Positions 1 to 8,564 of a DNA stretch of 64,000 nucleotides are shown here, piece by piece. Location: NCBI GenBank assembly GCA_934466515.1, contig CAKSLH010000002.1, forward strand, positions 248,001 through 312,000, read 5' to 3'. The DNA comes from an uncultured Eubacteriales bacterium. Lineage in GTDB: Bacteria > Bacillota > Clostridia > Oscillospirales > Acutalibacteraceae. The translations under genes were made by a program, and so were the position numbers. Position 1 is the stretch's first letter; each line of letters starts with the position of its first letter. The notes under the pieces are model-generated. The model was given only the letters and a program-made list of their open reading frames with translations, searched no databases and was not told where the DNA came from.

Positions 1-1554
1 CTTGTTTATAACGATACGGGAAATACGGCTGATGAGATAGAGGGCAATGTTTCTCTTTCCGATACTGCCTTTTATAAATCGCAGAACCGTGTAGTTCTTC
101 GTAACTGCGGAGTTATCGACCCTGAGAATATAGACGAGTATATCGCTATGGACGGATATGCCGCTCTCGGTAAGGTTTTAACCGAAATGTCCCCCGAGGA
201 GGTTATAAAGACCGTTACCGATTCAGGCCTCCGCGGAAGAGGCGGCGGCGGATTCCCGACAGGAAGAAAATGGGCTCTCTGCGCTCCGAATAAGGCTCCT
301 CAGAAATATGTAGTATGTAATGCGGACGAGGGCGACCCGGGCGCATTTATGGACCGCTCGGTTTTAGAGGGCGATCCGCACAGCGTAATTGAGGCAATGG
401 CTATAGCAGGCTATGCTATAGGCGCAACTCAGGGCTATGTATATGTAAGAGCAGAATATCCTATTGCTGTTAAGCGCCTGCAGATAGCTATTGATCAGGC
501 TCATGAATACGGACTTTTAGGCAAGGATATTTTCGGCTCGGGCTTTGATTTCGACCTTCATATCCGCCTCGGTGCAGGAGCGTTTGTCTGCGGAGAGGAA
601 ACCGCTCTTATGACTTCTATTGAGGGCAACCGCGGCGAGCCGCGTCCGAGACCTCCTTATCCTGCCGTTAAGGGTCTTTATAATTCTCCGACTGTTGAAA
701 ACAATGTTGAAACCTTCGCTAACATTCCTCAAATAATTCTCCGCGGTGCCGATTGGTTTGCTTCAATGGGAACTGAGAGATCCAAGGGAACAAAGGTATT
801 TGCTCTCGGAGGAAAGATTAAGCACACAGGACTTGTTGAAATTCCTATGGGAACAACTCTCCGCCATATTATTGAGGATATCGGCGGCGGAATTCCGAAC
901 GGCAAAAAATTCAAGGCGGCTCAGACAGGCGGACCCTCGGGCGGATGTATTCCCGCAAGCCTTATAGATACAGAGGTTGATTACGATAACCTTACCGCAA
1001 TCGGATGTATGATGGGCTCAGGCGGACTTATCGTTATGGACGAGGACAACTGTATGGTCGATATGGCTAAATTCTTCCTTGAATTCACGGTTGATGAGTC
1101 CTGCGGAAAATGTACGCCCTGCCGTGTAGGAACAAAGAGACTTCTTGAAATGCTCGATAAAATTACGAGCGGAAAGGGAACCTTAGAGGATCTTGATAAG
1201 CTTGAAGAGCTTTGCATGTACATAAAGCAGAATTCTCTCTGCGGTCTCGGACAGACAGCTCCTAACCCAGTTCTTGCAACTCTCAAATTCTTCCGTGAGG
1301 AATATGTCGCTCATGTTGTCGATAAAAAGTGTCCCGCGGGTGTTTGTAAGAATCTTCTTACATTTAATATTGACAGAGATAAGTGTATCGGCTGCGGTAT
1401 GTGCGCGAGAAACTGCCCTGCTTCCGCTATAGTAAAAACTTCTTATGTTGCCCCGGGTCATAAGCTTCCGTCTTATTCTATCGACCCTGATAAGTGCGTC
1501 AAGTGCGGCGTATGTATGAGCAACTGTAAGTTTAAAGCAGTAAGCAAGGTTTAA
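1..1554 (+). CDS. hydB: NADH-binding (NuoF-like) subunit of [FeFe] hydrogenase, 5' end missing
   Basis: The reading frame is open from the first base of the window, so about 517 residues are visible and the N-terminus (normally a thioredoxin-like [2Fe-2S] region) lies outside. The flavin-binding Gly-rich stretch RGRGGGGFPTGRKW and the NADH/FMN motif GAGAFVCGEETAL are present. A [4Fe-4S] motif ESCGKCTPCRVG with the distal Cys in SLCGLGQ follows, then a C-terminal pair of ferredoxin clusters (CIGCGMCARNC and CVKCGVCMSNC). This is the layout of HydB of trimeric, NADH-linked and often electron-bifurcating hydrogenases. It oxidises or reduces NAD(H) in the cytoplasm and passes electrons to HydA, encoded 17 bp downstream. 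The NuoE-like HydC is expected upstream but cannot be seen. An internal ATG at 148 is not the real start, because the conserved sequence continues upstream of it. Confidence 0.95.
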   Translation, partial: LVYNDTGNTADEIEGNVSLSDTAFYKSQNRVVLRNCGVIDPENIDEYIAMDGYAALGKVLTEMSPEEVIKTVTDSGLRGRGGGGFPTGRKWALCAPNKAPQKYVVCNADEGDPGAFMDRSVLEGDPHSVIEAMAIAGYAIGATQGYVYVRAEYPIAVKRLQIAIDQAHEYGLLGKDIFGSGFDFDLHIRLGAGAFVCGEETALMTSIEGNRGEPRPRPPYPAVKGLYNSPTVENNVETFANIPQIILRGADWFASMGTERSKGTKVFALGGKIKHTGLVEIPMGTTLRHIIEDIGGGIPNGKKFKAAQTGGPSGGCIPASLIDTEVDYDNLTAIGCMMGSGGLIVMDEDNCMVDMAKFFLEFTVDESCGKCTPCRVGTKRLLEMLDKITSGKGTLEDLDKLEELCMYIKQNSLCGLGQTAPNPVLATLKFFREEYVAHVVDKKCPAGVCKNLLTFNIDRDKCIGCGMCARNCPASAIVKTSYVAPGHKLPSYSIDPDKCVKCGVCMSNCKFKAVSKV

Positions 1555-1571
1555 GAAAGGAGCCGTAAATA

Positions 1572-3323
1572 ATGGATATGATAAATGTTAAAATAAACGG
1601 CATAGATGTCAGCGTGCCGAAGGGCTCCACTATTTTAGAGGCTGCCCGCAAAGCAGGCGTTGAAATTCCGACGCTCTGTTTTATGAAAGAAAAAAATGAA
1701 ATAGGAGCTTGCCGAATCTGCGTTGTCGAGGCAAATGAGGGAAGAGGCTTCCGTATAGTAACTGCCTGTGTTTATCCCGTAAGCGAGGGCATGGAGGTTC
1801 TTACCAACTCCGAAAAAATTCAGAAGGCAAGAAGAACTACCTTAGAGCTTATTCTTTCTACACATGAAAAGAAGTGCCTTTCATGTGTAAGATCGACCAA
1901 CTGTGAGCTTCAGAAGCTCTGCCGCGATTACGGAGTAGAGGAATCCGCATTTGAGGGCTTTAAGCCTCATTATGAGATAGATACCACAACTCCGCACCTT
2001 GTAAGGGACAATAATAAATGTATTCTCTGCCGCAGATGCGTTGCGGCTTGCAATGAGCAGTTCGTAAGCGTTATAGGCGCTAATGACCGCGGAATTGATA
2101 CCAATATCGGTCAGGCGTTTAACCTTTCGCTTTCTCAGGTTCCGTGTATTTCCTGCGGCCAGTGCACCGTAGTATGTCCTACAGGCGCTCTTACCGAAAA
2201 GGACGATACGGCGAAAATCTGGGAGGCTCTTGCAGACCCGAATAAGACGGTTGTCGTTCAGACTGCGCCGTCTGTCAGAGTAACGCTCGGCGAGTGCTTC
2301 AATATGCCTATTGGCTCAAATGTCGAGGGCAAAATGGTTGCGGCACTCAGAAGAATAGGCTTTGATAAGGTGTTTGATACCGACTTTGCCGCAGACCTTA
2401 CAATTGTTGAGGAAGCAAGCGAGTTAGTAGAGCGCATTAAAAATAACGGAACACTTCCGATGATAACATCCTGCTCTCCGGGATGGGTTAAATTCTGCGA
2501 GCTTTATTATCCCGAGCTTTTGGAGCACCTTTCAACCTGCAAATCCCCCCAGCAGATGGGCGGAGCGGTTATTAAAACCTATTGGGCTGATAAAATGGGA
2601 ATTGACCCTAAGGATATAGTTTCCGTTTCTGTTATGCCTTGTACCGCAAAGAAATTCGAAATCGGACGCGAGGATCAGTCCGCCGCGGGAGTTCCCGATG
2701 TTGATATCGCCATAACAACAAGAGAACTCGGCAGAATGATTGAAAGAGCCGGTCTTAACTTTGCTTATCTTCCCGATGAGGAATTTGATAATCCCCTCGG
2801 AGAGGATACCGGTGCCGCTGTAATCTTCGGCGCAACAGGAGGCGTTATGGAGGCGGCTGTAAGAACCGCGAACGCTTGGCTTAACGGGGCAAACGAGCCT
2901 GTTGAGCTTGATGCTGTAAGAGGAACAGCCGGACTTAAGGAAACCACCGTCAATGTCGGCGGAACTGACCTTAAGATTGCCGTAGCCTCAGGCGCTGCAG
3001 CCGCAAAGTGCGTTATGGATAAGCTTGCCTCTGGCAATCCCGACGGATGGGGCTTTATCGAAATAATGGGCTGCCCCGGCGGTTGTGTAAACGGCGGCGG
3101 TCAGCCTATCCAGCCGCAGTATATAAGAGATACGGTTGACTTGAAGGCGATAAGGGCTAAGGCTCTTTATGATCAGGACGCTTCAATGCCGCTTCGCATG
3201 TCTCATGAATCGCCCGTTGTAAAGACGCTTTACAGCGAATGGTATGACGGCTTCGGAGGCCATAAAGCGCACCATGATCTGCACACCTCTTATAAGGCAC
3301 GCAAAAAATTCACAACCGAATAA
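1572..3323 (+). CDS. hydA: [FeFe] hydrogenase catalytic subunit HydA
   Basis: This 583-residue protein makes H2 from protons, or oxidises it, at the H-cluster. From the N-terminus it has a plant-type [2Fe-2S] domain (Cys36, Cys47, Cys50, Cys66), a His-Cys3 [4Fe-4S] segment around residues 97-116, and two [4Fe-4S] ferredoxin clusters (CILCRRC and CISCGQC). The H-cluster domain carries all three signatures: TSCSPGW (Cys301), MPCTAKK (Cys357) and GCPGGC (Cys501, Cys505). The length and domain order match group A multimeric hydrogenases. The start is supported by AAAGGAG at 1556-1562. It follows hydB closely, so the two are almost certainly cotranscribed, and a strong terminator follows. Maturation genes hydEFG are not in the window. 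Confidence 0.97.
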   Translation: MDMINVKINGIDVSVPKGSTILEAARKAGVEIPTLCFMKEKNEIGACRICVVEANEGRGFRIVTACVYPVSEGMEVLTNSEKIQKARRTTLELILSTHEKKCLSCVRSTNCELQKLCRDYGVEESAFEGFKPHYEIDTTTPHLVRDNNKCILCRRCVAACNEQFVSVIGANDRGIDTNIGQAFNLSLSQVPCISCGQCTVVCPTGALTEKDDTAKIWEALADPNKTVVVQTAPSVRVTLGECFNMPIGSNVEGKMVAALRRIGFDKVFDTDFAADLTIVEEASELVERIKNNGTLPMITSCSPGWVKFCELYYPELLEHLSTCKSPQQMGGAVIKTYWADKMGIDPKDIVSVSVMPCTAKKFEIGREDQSAAGVPDVDIAITTRELGRMIERAGLNFAYLPDEEFDNPLGEDTGAAVIFGATGGVMEAAVRTANAWLNGANEPVELDAVRGTAGLKETTVNVGGTDLKIAVASGAAAAKCVMDKLASGNPDGWGFIEIMGCPGGCVNGGGQPIQPQYIRDTVDLKAIRAKALYDQDASMPLRMSHESPVVKTLYSEWYDGFGGHKAHHDLHTSYKARKKFTTE

Positions 3324-3345
3324 TTTCAGGTAAAATAAAAAAATT

Positions 3346-3391
3346 GCCGGCAACCGAAAGGCTTTTATACCTATCGGTTGCCGGCTTTTTC
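3346..3391. terminator. Bidirectional intrinsic terminator after hydA
   Basis: A perfect 12-bp stem (3346-3357 with 3374-3385) is followed by five T on the plus strand and preceded by an A-rich run that gives a T tract on the minus strand. It lies between the convergent hydA and LCP genes and can serve both. Confidence 0.9.
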
Positions 3392-3415
3392 TTAATATAT
3401 GAAAATTTAGAAGCC

Positions 3416-4435
3416 TTACTTCTTTTCTATGTAAAAAACATTTATAATATTTTCAAGCACCGATTCTTCGTTCGGGATAAATTCTATCCATTTTTCGCCC
3501 TTTTGAAGAGTTCCTTCGATTTTGTGAAATTTAAAGCTGTTTCCGATATTTCCTGCTAAAAAGTTCGAAGCAAGATAGGTGACCTGAGAAAAATCAATGT
3601 TCGTATAATAATAGGTCTTCATATTGTTATAAAATGAAGTAAGCTTTGAGGGATTGCTTAAAATTGTGTTTCCTAGCTTTGAGGCAAAGGCGGTCAAAAA
3701 CTGCTTCTGACGCTCCATGCGCCTTGAATTTGCTTCAATATCGTCGTCTCGGCTTCTGATATAGGCAACGGATTTTTTACCGTTTAATTTAGTGCTTTTT
3801 CCTTCGTAAATCGTGCCTGAATTATCAGTTTTAATTGTTTCAATAGGAACAAGCTCAACTCCGCCTATAGAATCGACAACCTTTTCTATACACTTTAAGT
3901 CGACTGTAACATAGGAGCTGATATTTATTCCGTACATAGCTCTTTTAACAGACCTTAATACATTTTCACTGCAGGATTCGGGAGAGTTGCCGTAAGCATA
4001 AGAAAGGCAAATCTGCTCTTTTTGCGTTCCGCCGAAATTTCCGCTGTCGGCATAAATGTTGACATCCGCCATAGTTTCTCTTGAAACGGGAATAACATCT
4101 ATGGATTTGTCCGAGGTGTCAATCGTCATGATAAACAGGCAGTCCGCCTGACCGTTTTTGCCGTAGCCCAAATTCGAAGAAAGATTTTCTTTGTCAATTC
4201 CTATAAACAGAATGCTGATAATGTTTTCGTTAAGCTTATATTTTTTGCCTTGATATTCAATTAAAGAGGGGTCGTTATCGACCTCGGAAATCTTTGAGTT
4301 TTCAATATTTTTATCCGAGCGGTGGAATTTGTTCTTTCCGCTGTAATAAAAAGCAAAATAAGCCGATACTAATATAAGTATAATTCCGAGAATTACAGAA
4401 AGAGTTATAATAAGCGCTTTTTTCCCTTTGCTCAT
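3416..4435 (-). CDS. LytR-CpsA-Psr (LCP) family cell-wall polymer ligase
   Basis: The protein has 339 residues from the ATG at 4435, which is preceded by AAAGGA. An upstream in-frame ATG at 4507 is rejected because the segment it adds has no membrane signal and overlaps the promoter. A single N-terminal transmembrane helix (about residues 7-29) is followed by an extracellular LCP domain. Motifs seen are ISILFIGID, ADCLFIMTID, VIPVSRETM and the Arg-rich SRRMERQKQFL, which bind the polyprenyl pyrophosphate head group in this family. LCP enzymes transfer teichoic acids or capsular polymers from undecaprenyl carriers to peptidoglycan. The substrate here is unknown. A polymer exported by the cluster at 35-44 kb is a possible one, but this is inference. 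It is divergent from trkA. Confidence 0.9.
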   Translation of the reverse strand: MSKGKKALIITLSVILGIILILVSAYFAFYYSGKNKFHRSDKNIENSKISEVDNDPSLIEYQGKKYKLNENIISILFIGIDKENLSSNLGYGKNGQADCLFIMTIDTSDKSIDVIPVSRETMADVNIYADSGNFGGTQKEQICLSYAYGNSPESCSENVLRSVKRAMYGINISSYVTVDLKCIEKVVDSIGGVELVPIETIKTDNSGTIYEGKSTKLNGKKSVAYIRSRDDDIEANSRRMERQKQFLTAFASKLGNTILSNPSKLTSFYNNMKTYYYTNIDFSQVTYLASNFLAGNIGNSFKFHKIEGTLQKGEKWIEFIPNEESVLENIINVFYIEKK

Positions 4436-4474
4436 AAGTATACCGTCCTTTAGCGCGATAGTTCTGACACAAAC

Positions 4475-4504
4475 ATTATATACTATGCGGTAAAGATAAG
4501 TCAA
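4475..4504 (-). promoter_or_regulatory. Predicted sigma-A promoter for the LCP gene
   Basis: On the minus strand a TTGACT -35 (4499-4504) and a TATAAT -10 (4475-4480) are separated by 18 bp, about 40 bp upstream of the chosen start. Confidence 0.65.
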
Positions 4505-4522
4505 CACATTTAAAAATAGTAG

Positions 4523-4551
4523 TTGAAATTTGAAATTGATAGTAGTATTAT
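4523..4551 (+). promoter_or_regulatory. Predicted sigma-A promoter for trkA-trkH
   Basis: TTGAAA (4523-4528) and TATTAT (4546-4551) are separated by 17 bp, 42 bp upstream of the trkA ATG. Confidence 0.7.
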
Positions 4552-4592
4552 ATATGTACTTGAACTCAAAATGTCAAAACAGGAGATTTGAT

Positions 4593-5948
4593 ATGAATAT
4601 TGTTGTTGTAGGCTGCGGCAAAATAGGAACATCCTTAATTGCCAATCTTGTAAAAGAGGGACATGATGTCGTCGCCATTGATAACGACCCCGAGGCGATT
4701 GCCGATATCAGGGACATTTATGATGTAATCTGCCTTTGCGGAAACGGCGCCGATTATGATATTTTAACCGAGGCGGAAATTGATAAAGCGGTTATGTTCA
4801 TAGCGGTGACAGGCTCGGATGAGCTTAATATGCTCAGCTGTATAATTGCTAAAAAAATGGGCGCTCAGCACACGGTTGCAAGGGTCAGAAACCCCGAATA
4901 CAATGAAAAAAATCTCGGATTTATAAAGCAGCAGATTGATTTGTCGCTCTCTTTAAATCCCGAGCTTTTAACGGCGCATGAGCTTTTTAATATTCTAAGG
5001 CTTCCGAGCGCTGTTAATATAGAAACATTTTCAAGAAACTTCGAAATGATCGAGCTTGTTGTAAAGCAGGATTCCGCAATTAACGGAATGGCGCTTATTG
5101 ATATGCGAAAGAAATATTCCTGCAATTTCCTTGTCTGCGTGGTTCAAAGAGGCGAAAAGATTTATATTCCGGACGGTAATTTTGTCCTTCAGAGCGGCGA
5201 CCGCATAGGTCTTACAGCCGCTCCGTCTCAGGTGCAGAAGCTTATAGGAAAAATGGGACTTGCTAAAAAGCAGGCAAAAAATGTAATGATTTTGGGAGCG
5301 AGCAAGACAGCGTTTTATCTTTCTAAAATGCTTCTTGACGCAGGCACCGATGTCAAGCTTATTGACCTTGATAAAAAGCGCTGCGAGGAGGTAAGCGCAA
5401 AGCTTACGGGGGCTACCGTTATTAACGGCGACGGCGCCGAGCAGGAGCTTTTGCTTGAAGAGGGAATTACCTCGTGCGACGCGTTTGTAACCCTTACGGG
5501 TATGGACGAGGAAAATATTCTTATATCCTATTATGCTATGACAAACGGCGTTCCTAAGGTTATAACCAAGGTCAACCGCACTGAGCTTTGCTATATGGCG
5601 GATAAGCTCGGACTTGATACGGTTATTTCGCCTAAAAAGACCGTTTGCGATGTCGTGTCGCGCTATGCAAGAGCGCTTGAAAATTCGCTCGAAAGCAATA
5701 TCGAAACGCTTTATAAGCTTATGGACGGCAGGGTAGAAGCGGTGGAATTCCTCATTTCTCCCGATTTCAAGTATATAAATATTCCGATAAGAGAACTGAA
5801 ATTCAAAAAAAATATTCTTATTGCCGGAATTTTAAGAAAAAGAAAAGCCATTATTCCTACAGGCGATGACTTTTTTGCGGCGGGAGACAGCGTTGTTGTA
5901 ATTGCCGCCGACAGGCAGATAAACAATATTTCCGATATAATGAGGTAG
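4593..5948 (+). CDS. trkA: Trk potassium uptake regulatory subunit TrkA
   Basis: This cytoplasmic gating subunit of the Trk/Ktr K+ uptake system has 451 residues. It contains two tandem RCK modules. The first starts at once with the Rossmann motif VVVGCGKIG and an acidic end to the second strand (VAIDNDPEA), and the second repeats the pattern (NVMILGASKTA, KLIDLDKKR). Each Rossmann half is followed by a TrkA-C domain, so the protein binds nucleotides twice. The ATG at 4593 is chosen because AGGAG lies 7-11 bases upstream and the Rossmann strand begins at residue 2. An ATG at 4530 would lie inside the promoter. The membrane partner trkH starts within 8 bp of the stop codon. Confidence 0.96.
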   Translation: MNIVVVGCGKIGTSLIANLVKEGHDVVAIDNDPEAIADIRDIYDVICLCGNGADYDILTEAEIDKAVMFIAVTGSDELNMLSCIIAKKMGAQHTVARVRNPEYNEKNLGFIKQQIDLSLSLNPELLTAHELFNILRLPSAVNIETFSRNFEMIELVVKQDSAINGMALIDMRKKYSCNFLVCVVQRGEKIYIPDGNFVLQSGDRIGLTAAPSQVQKLIGKMGLAKKQAKNVMILGASKTAFYLSKMLLDAGTDVKLIDLDKKRCEEVSAKLTGATVINGDGAEQELLLEEGITSCDAFVTLTGMDEENILISYYAMTNGVPKVITKVNRTELCYMADKLGLDTVISPKKTVCDVVSRYARALENSLESNIETLYKLMDGRVEAVEFLISPDFKYINIPIRELKFKKNILIAGILRKRKAIIPTGDDFFAAGDSVVVIAADRQINNISDIMR

Positions 5949-5955
5949 TTTGGGA

Positions 5956-7401
5956 ATGAATAAAAAGGCTATTTTCGGAATAATCGGAAAGCTTGCAATG
6001 ATTGAGGCGGCTCTGCTTTTGCTGCCTATGGCAGTCAGCGCAGGGTATAAGGAGTGGACGGCGTTAAAGGCATTCTCAATAACCGCTCTCGGAGCTTTTG
6101 TGCTGGGACTTCTGCTCACTCTTATATGCAGGTCAAAAAACCGCGTTATTTATGCCAAAGAAGGCTTTGCTATTGTTGCGGCATCATGGCTTTCGGCGGC
6201 ACTTATAGGCGCATTTCCGTTTGTAATAAGCAAGGAAATACCTAATTATATAAATGCTTTTTTTGAAACCGTCAGCGGTTTTACGACTACCGGTGCCTCA
6301 ATTCTTGAGGATGTCGAGGCAATGAGCCACGGAATGCTCTTTTGGAGAAGCTTTACGCATTTTATAGGCGGCATGGGATTTTTGGTTTTCGTTATGGCGA
6401 TAATTCCGAATATTTCCGACAGGTCAATGCACATAATGCGCGCCGAAATCCCAGGACCGGTCGTAGGAAAGCTTGTTCCGAAAATCAAGGATACGGCGAA
6501 AATTCTTTATATAATTTATTTTTGTATGACGGTAGTCGAAATAATAATGCTTATTTGCGGCGGAATGCCTGCATTTGACAGCGTTTTGCTGTCCTTTGGC
6601 TCGGCAGGTACGGGAGGTTTCGGTATAAAATCAGACAGCGTAACCTCCTACAGTCCTTATTGCCAGTGGGTAATAGGAGTGTTTATGATGCTTTTCGGAA
6701 TAAACTTCAATGTTTATTTCCTGCTTCTTATAAGGCATTTCAAATCCGCTCTTAAAACAAGCGAAATGTGGTGCTATCTCGGAATTATTGCCGTCAGCAC
6801 GGCAGTAATCGGAATAGATATTCATTCTCGCTTTGCGTCTGTCGAAGAAACGGCGAGAACCTCGTTCTTTCAGGTTGTCTCAATAATTACCACAACAGGT
6901 TATGCTACGGATAATTTTGACGCTTGGCCCATTCTTTCAAAATCGCTTTTGCTGCTTCTTATGTTTATTGGTGCCTGCGCAGGCTCTACGGGCGGCGGAC
7001 TTAAGGTATCGCGTGTAATTCTGCTTTTAAAGATTATAAAAAGAGAAATCAAAAAAATGCTTCATCCGCACTCGGTAAGCACCATTAAATATGACGGCAA
7101 AACGGTTGACAACGATACCTTAAGCGGCGTTTCCGCATACTTGGCGGTTTATATTTTCTGCTTTGTCATAGGATTTTTGCTTATAAGCTTTGAAAATTTC
7201 GGAATTGAAACGAATTTCAGCGCCATGGCGTCCTGCTTTAATAATATCGGACCCGGACTTGCAATGGTCGGTCCCGATATGAACTTCAATATCTATTCGG
7301 GATTTTCAAAAATCGTATTAAGCTTGGCTATGCTTTTGGGAAGACTTGAAATCTATCCGCTGCTTATTTTCTTCTCGCCCTCGACATGGTCTAAAAAATA
7401 A
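5956..7401 (+). CDS. trkH: Trk potassium uptake membrane subunit TrkH
   Basis: This integral membrane K+ translocation subunit has 481 residues and many hydrophobic helices. Four selectivity-filter-like loops can be recognised: VSGFTTTGAS, GSAGTGGFGI, ITTTGYAT and a C-terminal CFNNIGPGL, as expected from the four M1-P-M2 repeats of the SKT family. A GSTGGGLKVSR segment lies between the third and fourth repeats, as in TrkH proteins. The ATG at 5956 has GAGG ten bases upstream. A TTG at 5950 would add two residues and has a shorter spacing, so the start is uncertain by two codons. It is translationally close to trkA. Confidence 0.95.
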   Translation: MNKKAIFGIIGKLAMIEAALLLLPMAVSAGYKEWTALKAFSITALGAFVLGLLLTLICRSKNRVIYAKEGFAIVAASWLSAALIGAFPFVISKEIPNYINAFFETVSGFTTTGASILEDVEAMSHGMLFWRSFTHFIGGMGFLVFVMAIIPNISDRSMHIMRAEIPGPVVGKLVPKIKDTAKILYIIYFCMTVVEIIMLICGGMPAFDSVLLSFGSAGTGGFGIKSDSVTSYSPYCQWVIGVFMMLFGINFNVYFLLLIRHFKSALKTSEMWCYLGIIAVSTAVIGIDIHSRFASVEETARTSFFQVVSIITTTGYATDNFDAWPILSKSLLLLLMFIGACAGSTGGGLKVSRVILLLKIIKREIKKMLHPHSVSTIKYDGKTVDNDTLSGVSAYLAVYIFCFVIGFLLISFENFGIETNFSAMASCFNNIGPGLAMVGPDMNFNIYSGFSKIVLSLAMLLGRLEIYPLLIFFSPSTWSKK

Positions 7402-7410
7402 GTATTTTAC

Positions 7411-7439
7411 TTGACAAAATGCGCTTTTTACTTTAAAAT
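7411..7439 (+). promoter_or_regulatory. Sigma-A promoter for efp
   Basis: A consensus TTGACA (7411-7416) and TAAAAT (7434-7439) are separated by 17 bp, shortly upstream of the efp ribosome binding site. Confidence 0.85.
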
Positions 7440-7473
7440 GTTATTAGTATAAATTTATTTGGAGGAAGAAAAT

Positions 7474-8031
7474 ATGATCAGTGCCGGAGATTTCAGAAAC
7501 GGTGTAACCTTTGAGGAGGACGGACAGGTTCTTCAGATTATCGAGTTTCAGCATGTTAAGCCCGGAAAGGGAGCCGCTTTTGTTAGAACCAAAACAAAGA
7601 ATGTTATAACCGGATCGGTTGTAGAAAAATCTTATAATCCGACTGCTAAATTCCCCACCGCTTTTATTGAGCGCAAGGATATGGAATATTCTTATAATGA
7701 CGGAGATCTTTACTATTTCATGGATCAGGAAACCTATGATATGGTCCCGATTAACGGAAGTGAGCTCGGAGACAACTTTAAGTTCGTTAAGGAAAACATG
7801 GTTTGTAAGATTCTTTCCTATAAGGGAAAGGTTTTCGGTGTTGAGCCGCCGACATTTGTTGAGCTTACCGTTACTAAGACAGACCCCGGTTTTGCAGGCA
7901 ACACCGCTACTAATGCTACAAAGCCCGCAACCCTTGAAACAGGCTGCGAGATCCGCGTTCCGCTCTTTATAAACGAGGGCGAGGTTATCCGTATTGATAC
8001 CCGTACGGGCGAATATATGGAAAGAGCATAA
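7474..8031 (+). CDS. efp: Translation elongation factor P
   Basis: EF-P (185 residues) rescues ribosomes stalled on consecutive prolines. The KOW-like N-terminal domain contains the modification loop PGKGAAFVR with Lys32 at the tip. The two OB domains follow, with the C-terminal signature (GCEIRVPLFINEGEVIRIDTR). A lysine at this position is modified by different chemistries in different lineages. No EpmA-type modification gene is in the window, so the modification is unknown. GGAGG at 7461-7465 sets the start at 7474. An in-frame ATG at 7459 overlaps this site and is rejected. Confidence 0.97.
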   Translation: MISAGDFRNGVTFEEDGQVLQIIEFQHVKPGKGAAFVRTKTKNVITGSVVEKSYNPTAKFPTAFIERKDMEYSYNDGDLYYFMDQETYDMVPINGSELGDNFKFVKENMVCKILSYKGKVFGVEPPTFVELTVTKTDPGFAGNTATNATKPATLETGCEIRVPLFINEGEVIRIDTRTGEYMERA

Positions 8032-8054
8032 TTAAAAATAAAAGGAGAATAAAA

Positions 8055-8492
8055 ATGGATATTTGCGAAAAAATTGCTTATATAAAAGGCCTTGCAAGCG
8101 GTCTTGAGCTTGACGAAACAACCAAGGAAGGAAAAATCCTTGCCGCTGTTATCGACCTTTTAGGCGATATAACAGAGGAAATCTGCGATATTGAGGACGC
8201 TTGCGACGATATGTCCGAGCAGATTGACGCAGTTGACGAGGACCTTTCAAATGTTGAAGATATCGTTTACGGCGACGATGAATGCGATGACGACTGCGAT
8301 TGTTGTGACGATGAGGATGATGACCTTTATGAAATTGAGTGCCCTGCTTGCCACGATACAATTTATCTTGACGAGTCGATGCTTGAGGACGAAGGTATGA
8401 AATGCCCCAACTGCGGAACAGAGCTTGAGTTTGATTTCGACTGCGATTGCGACGATTGCCATGATTGCGGTTCCGATAACGGCGAAGAATAA
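8055..8492 (+). CDS. Acidic, cysteine-rich CD1247 N-terminal domain protein with zinc ribbon
   Basis: This 145-residue protein has a helical N-terminal region (residues 1-60: CEKIAYIKGLASGLEL onward) typical of the clostridial CD1247 N-terminal domain family. A very acidic, Cys-rich spacer follows (DDECDDDCDCCDDEDDD). Next is a zinc-ribbon-like unit with CPAC and CPNC pairs, and the tail is Asp/Cys rich. The paired CxxC motifs imply one bound zinc. The extra Cys-Asp clusters could bind further metal, which is inference. AAAGGAG sits just upstream of the ATG. The function of the family is unknown, and it is often encoded near housekeeping genes. Confidence 0.75.
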   Translation: MDICEKIAYIKGLASGLELDETTKEGKILAAVIDLLGDITEEICDIEDACDDMSEQIDAVDEDLSNVEDIVYGDDECDDDCDCCDDEDDDLYEIECPACHDTIYLDESMLEDEGMKCPNCGTELEFDFDCDCDDCHDCGSDNGEE

Positions 8493-8510
8493 TTTTAAGC
8501 TTAATTTTTT

Positions 8511-8542
8511 CAGGCACAGCATCTATAAAGGTGTTGTGCCTG
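8511..8542 (+). other. Stem-loop between the CD1247-type gene and ispD
   Basis: An imperfect inverted repeat (CAGGCACAGCATC with GGTGTTGTGCCTG) forms a stable hairpin. T residues lie before rather than after it, so it is a poor terminator. It could act as an attenuator or an RNA-processing site. Confidence 0.4.
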
Positions 8543-8564
8543 TTGCTTTAAAGGAGATTTTATT

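Noticed and set aside
1..147. Start of hydB at the ATG at 148.
   Set aside because: The frame is open to base 1, and residues upstream (such as VVLRNCGVIDPENIDEYIA) match the conserved HydB sequence before this Met.
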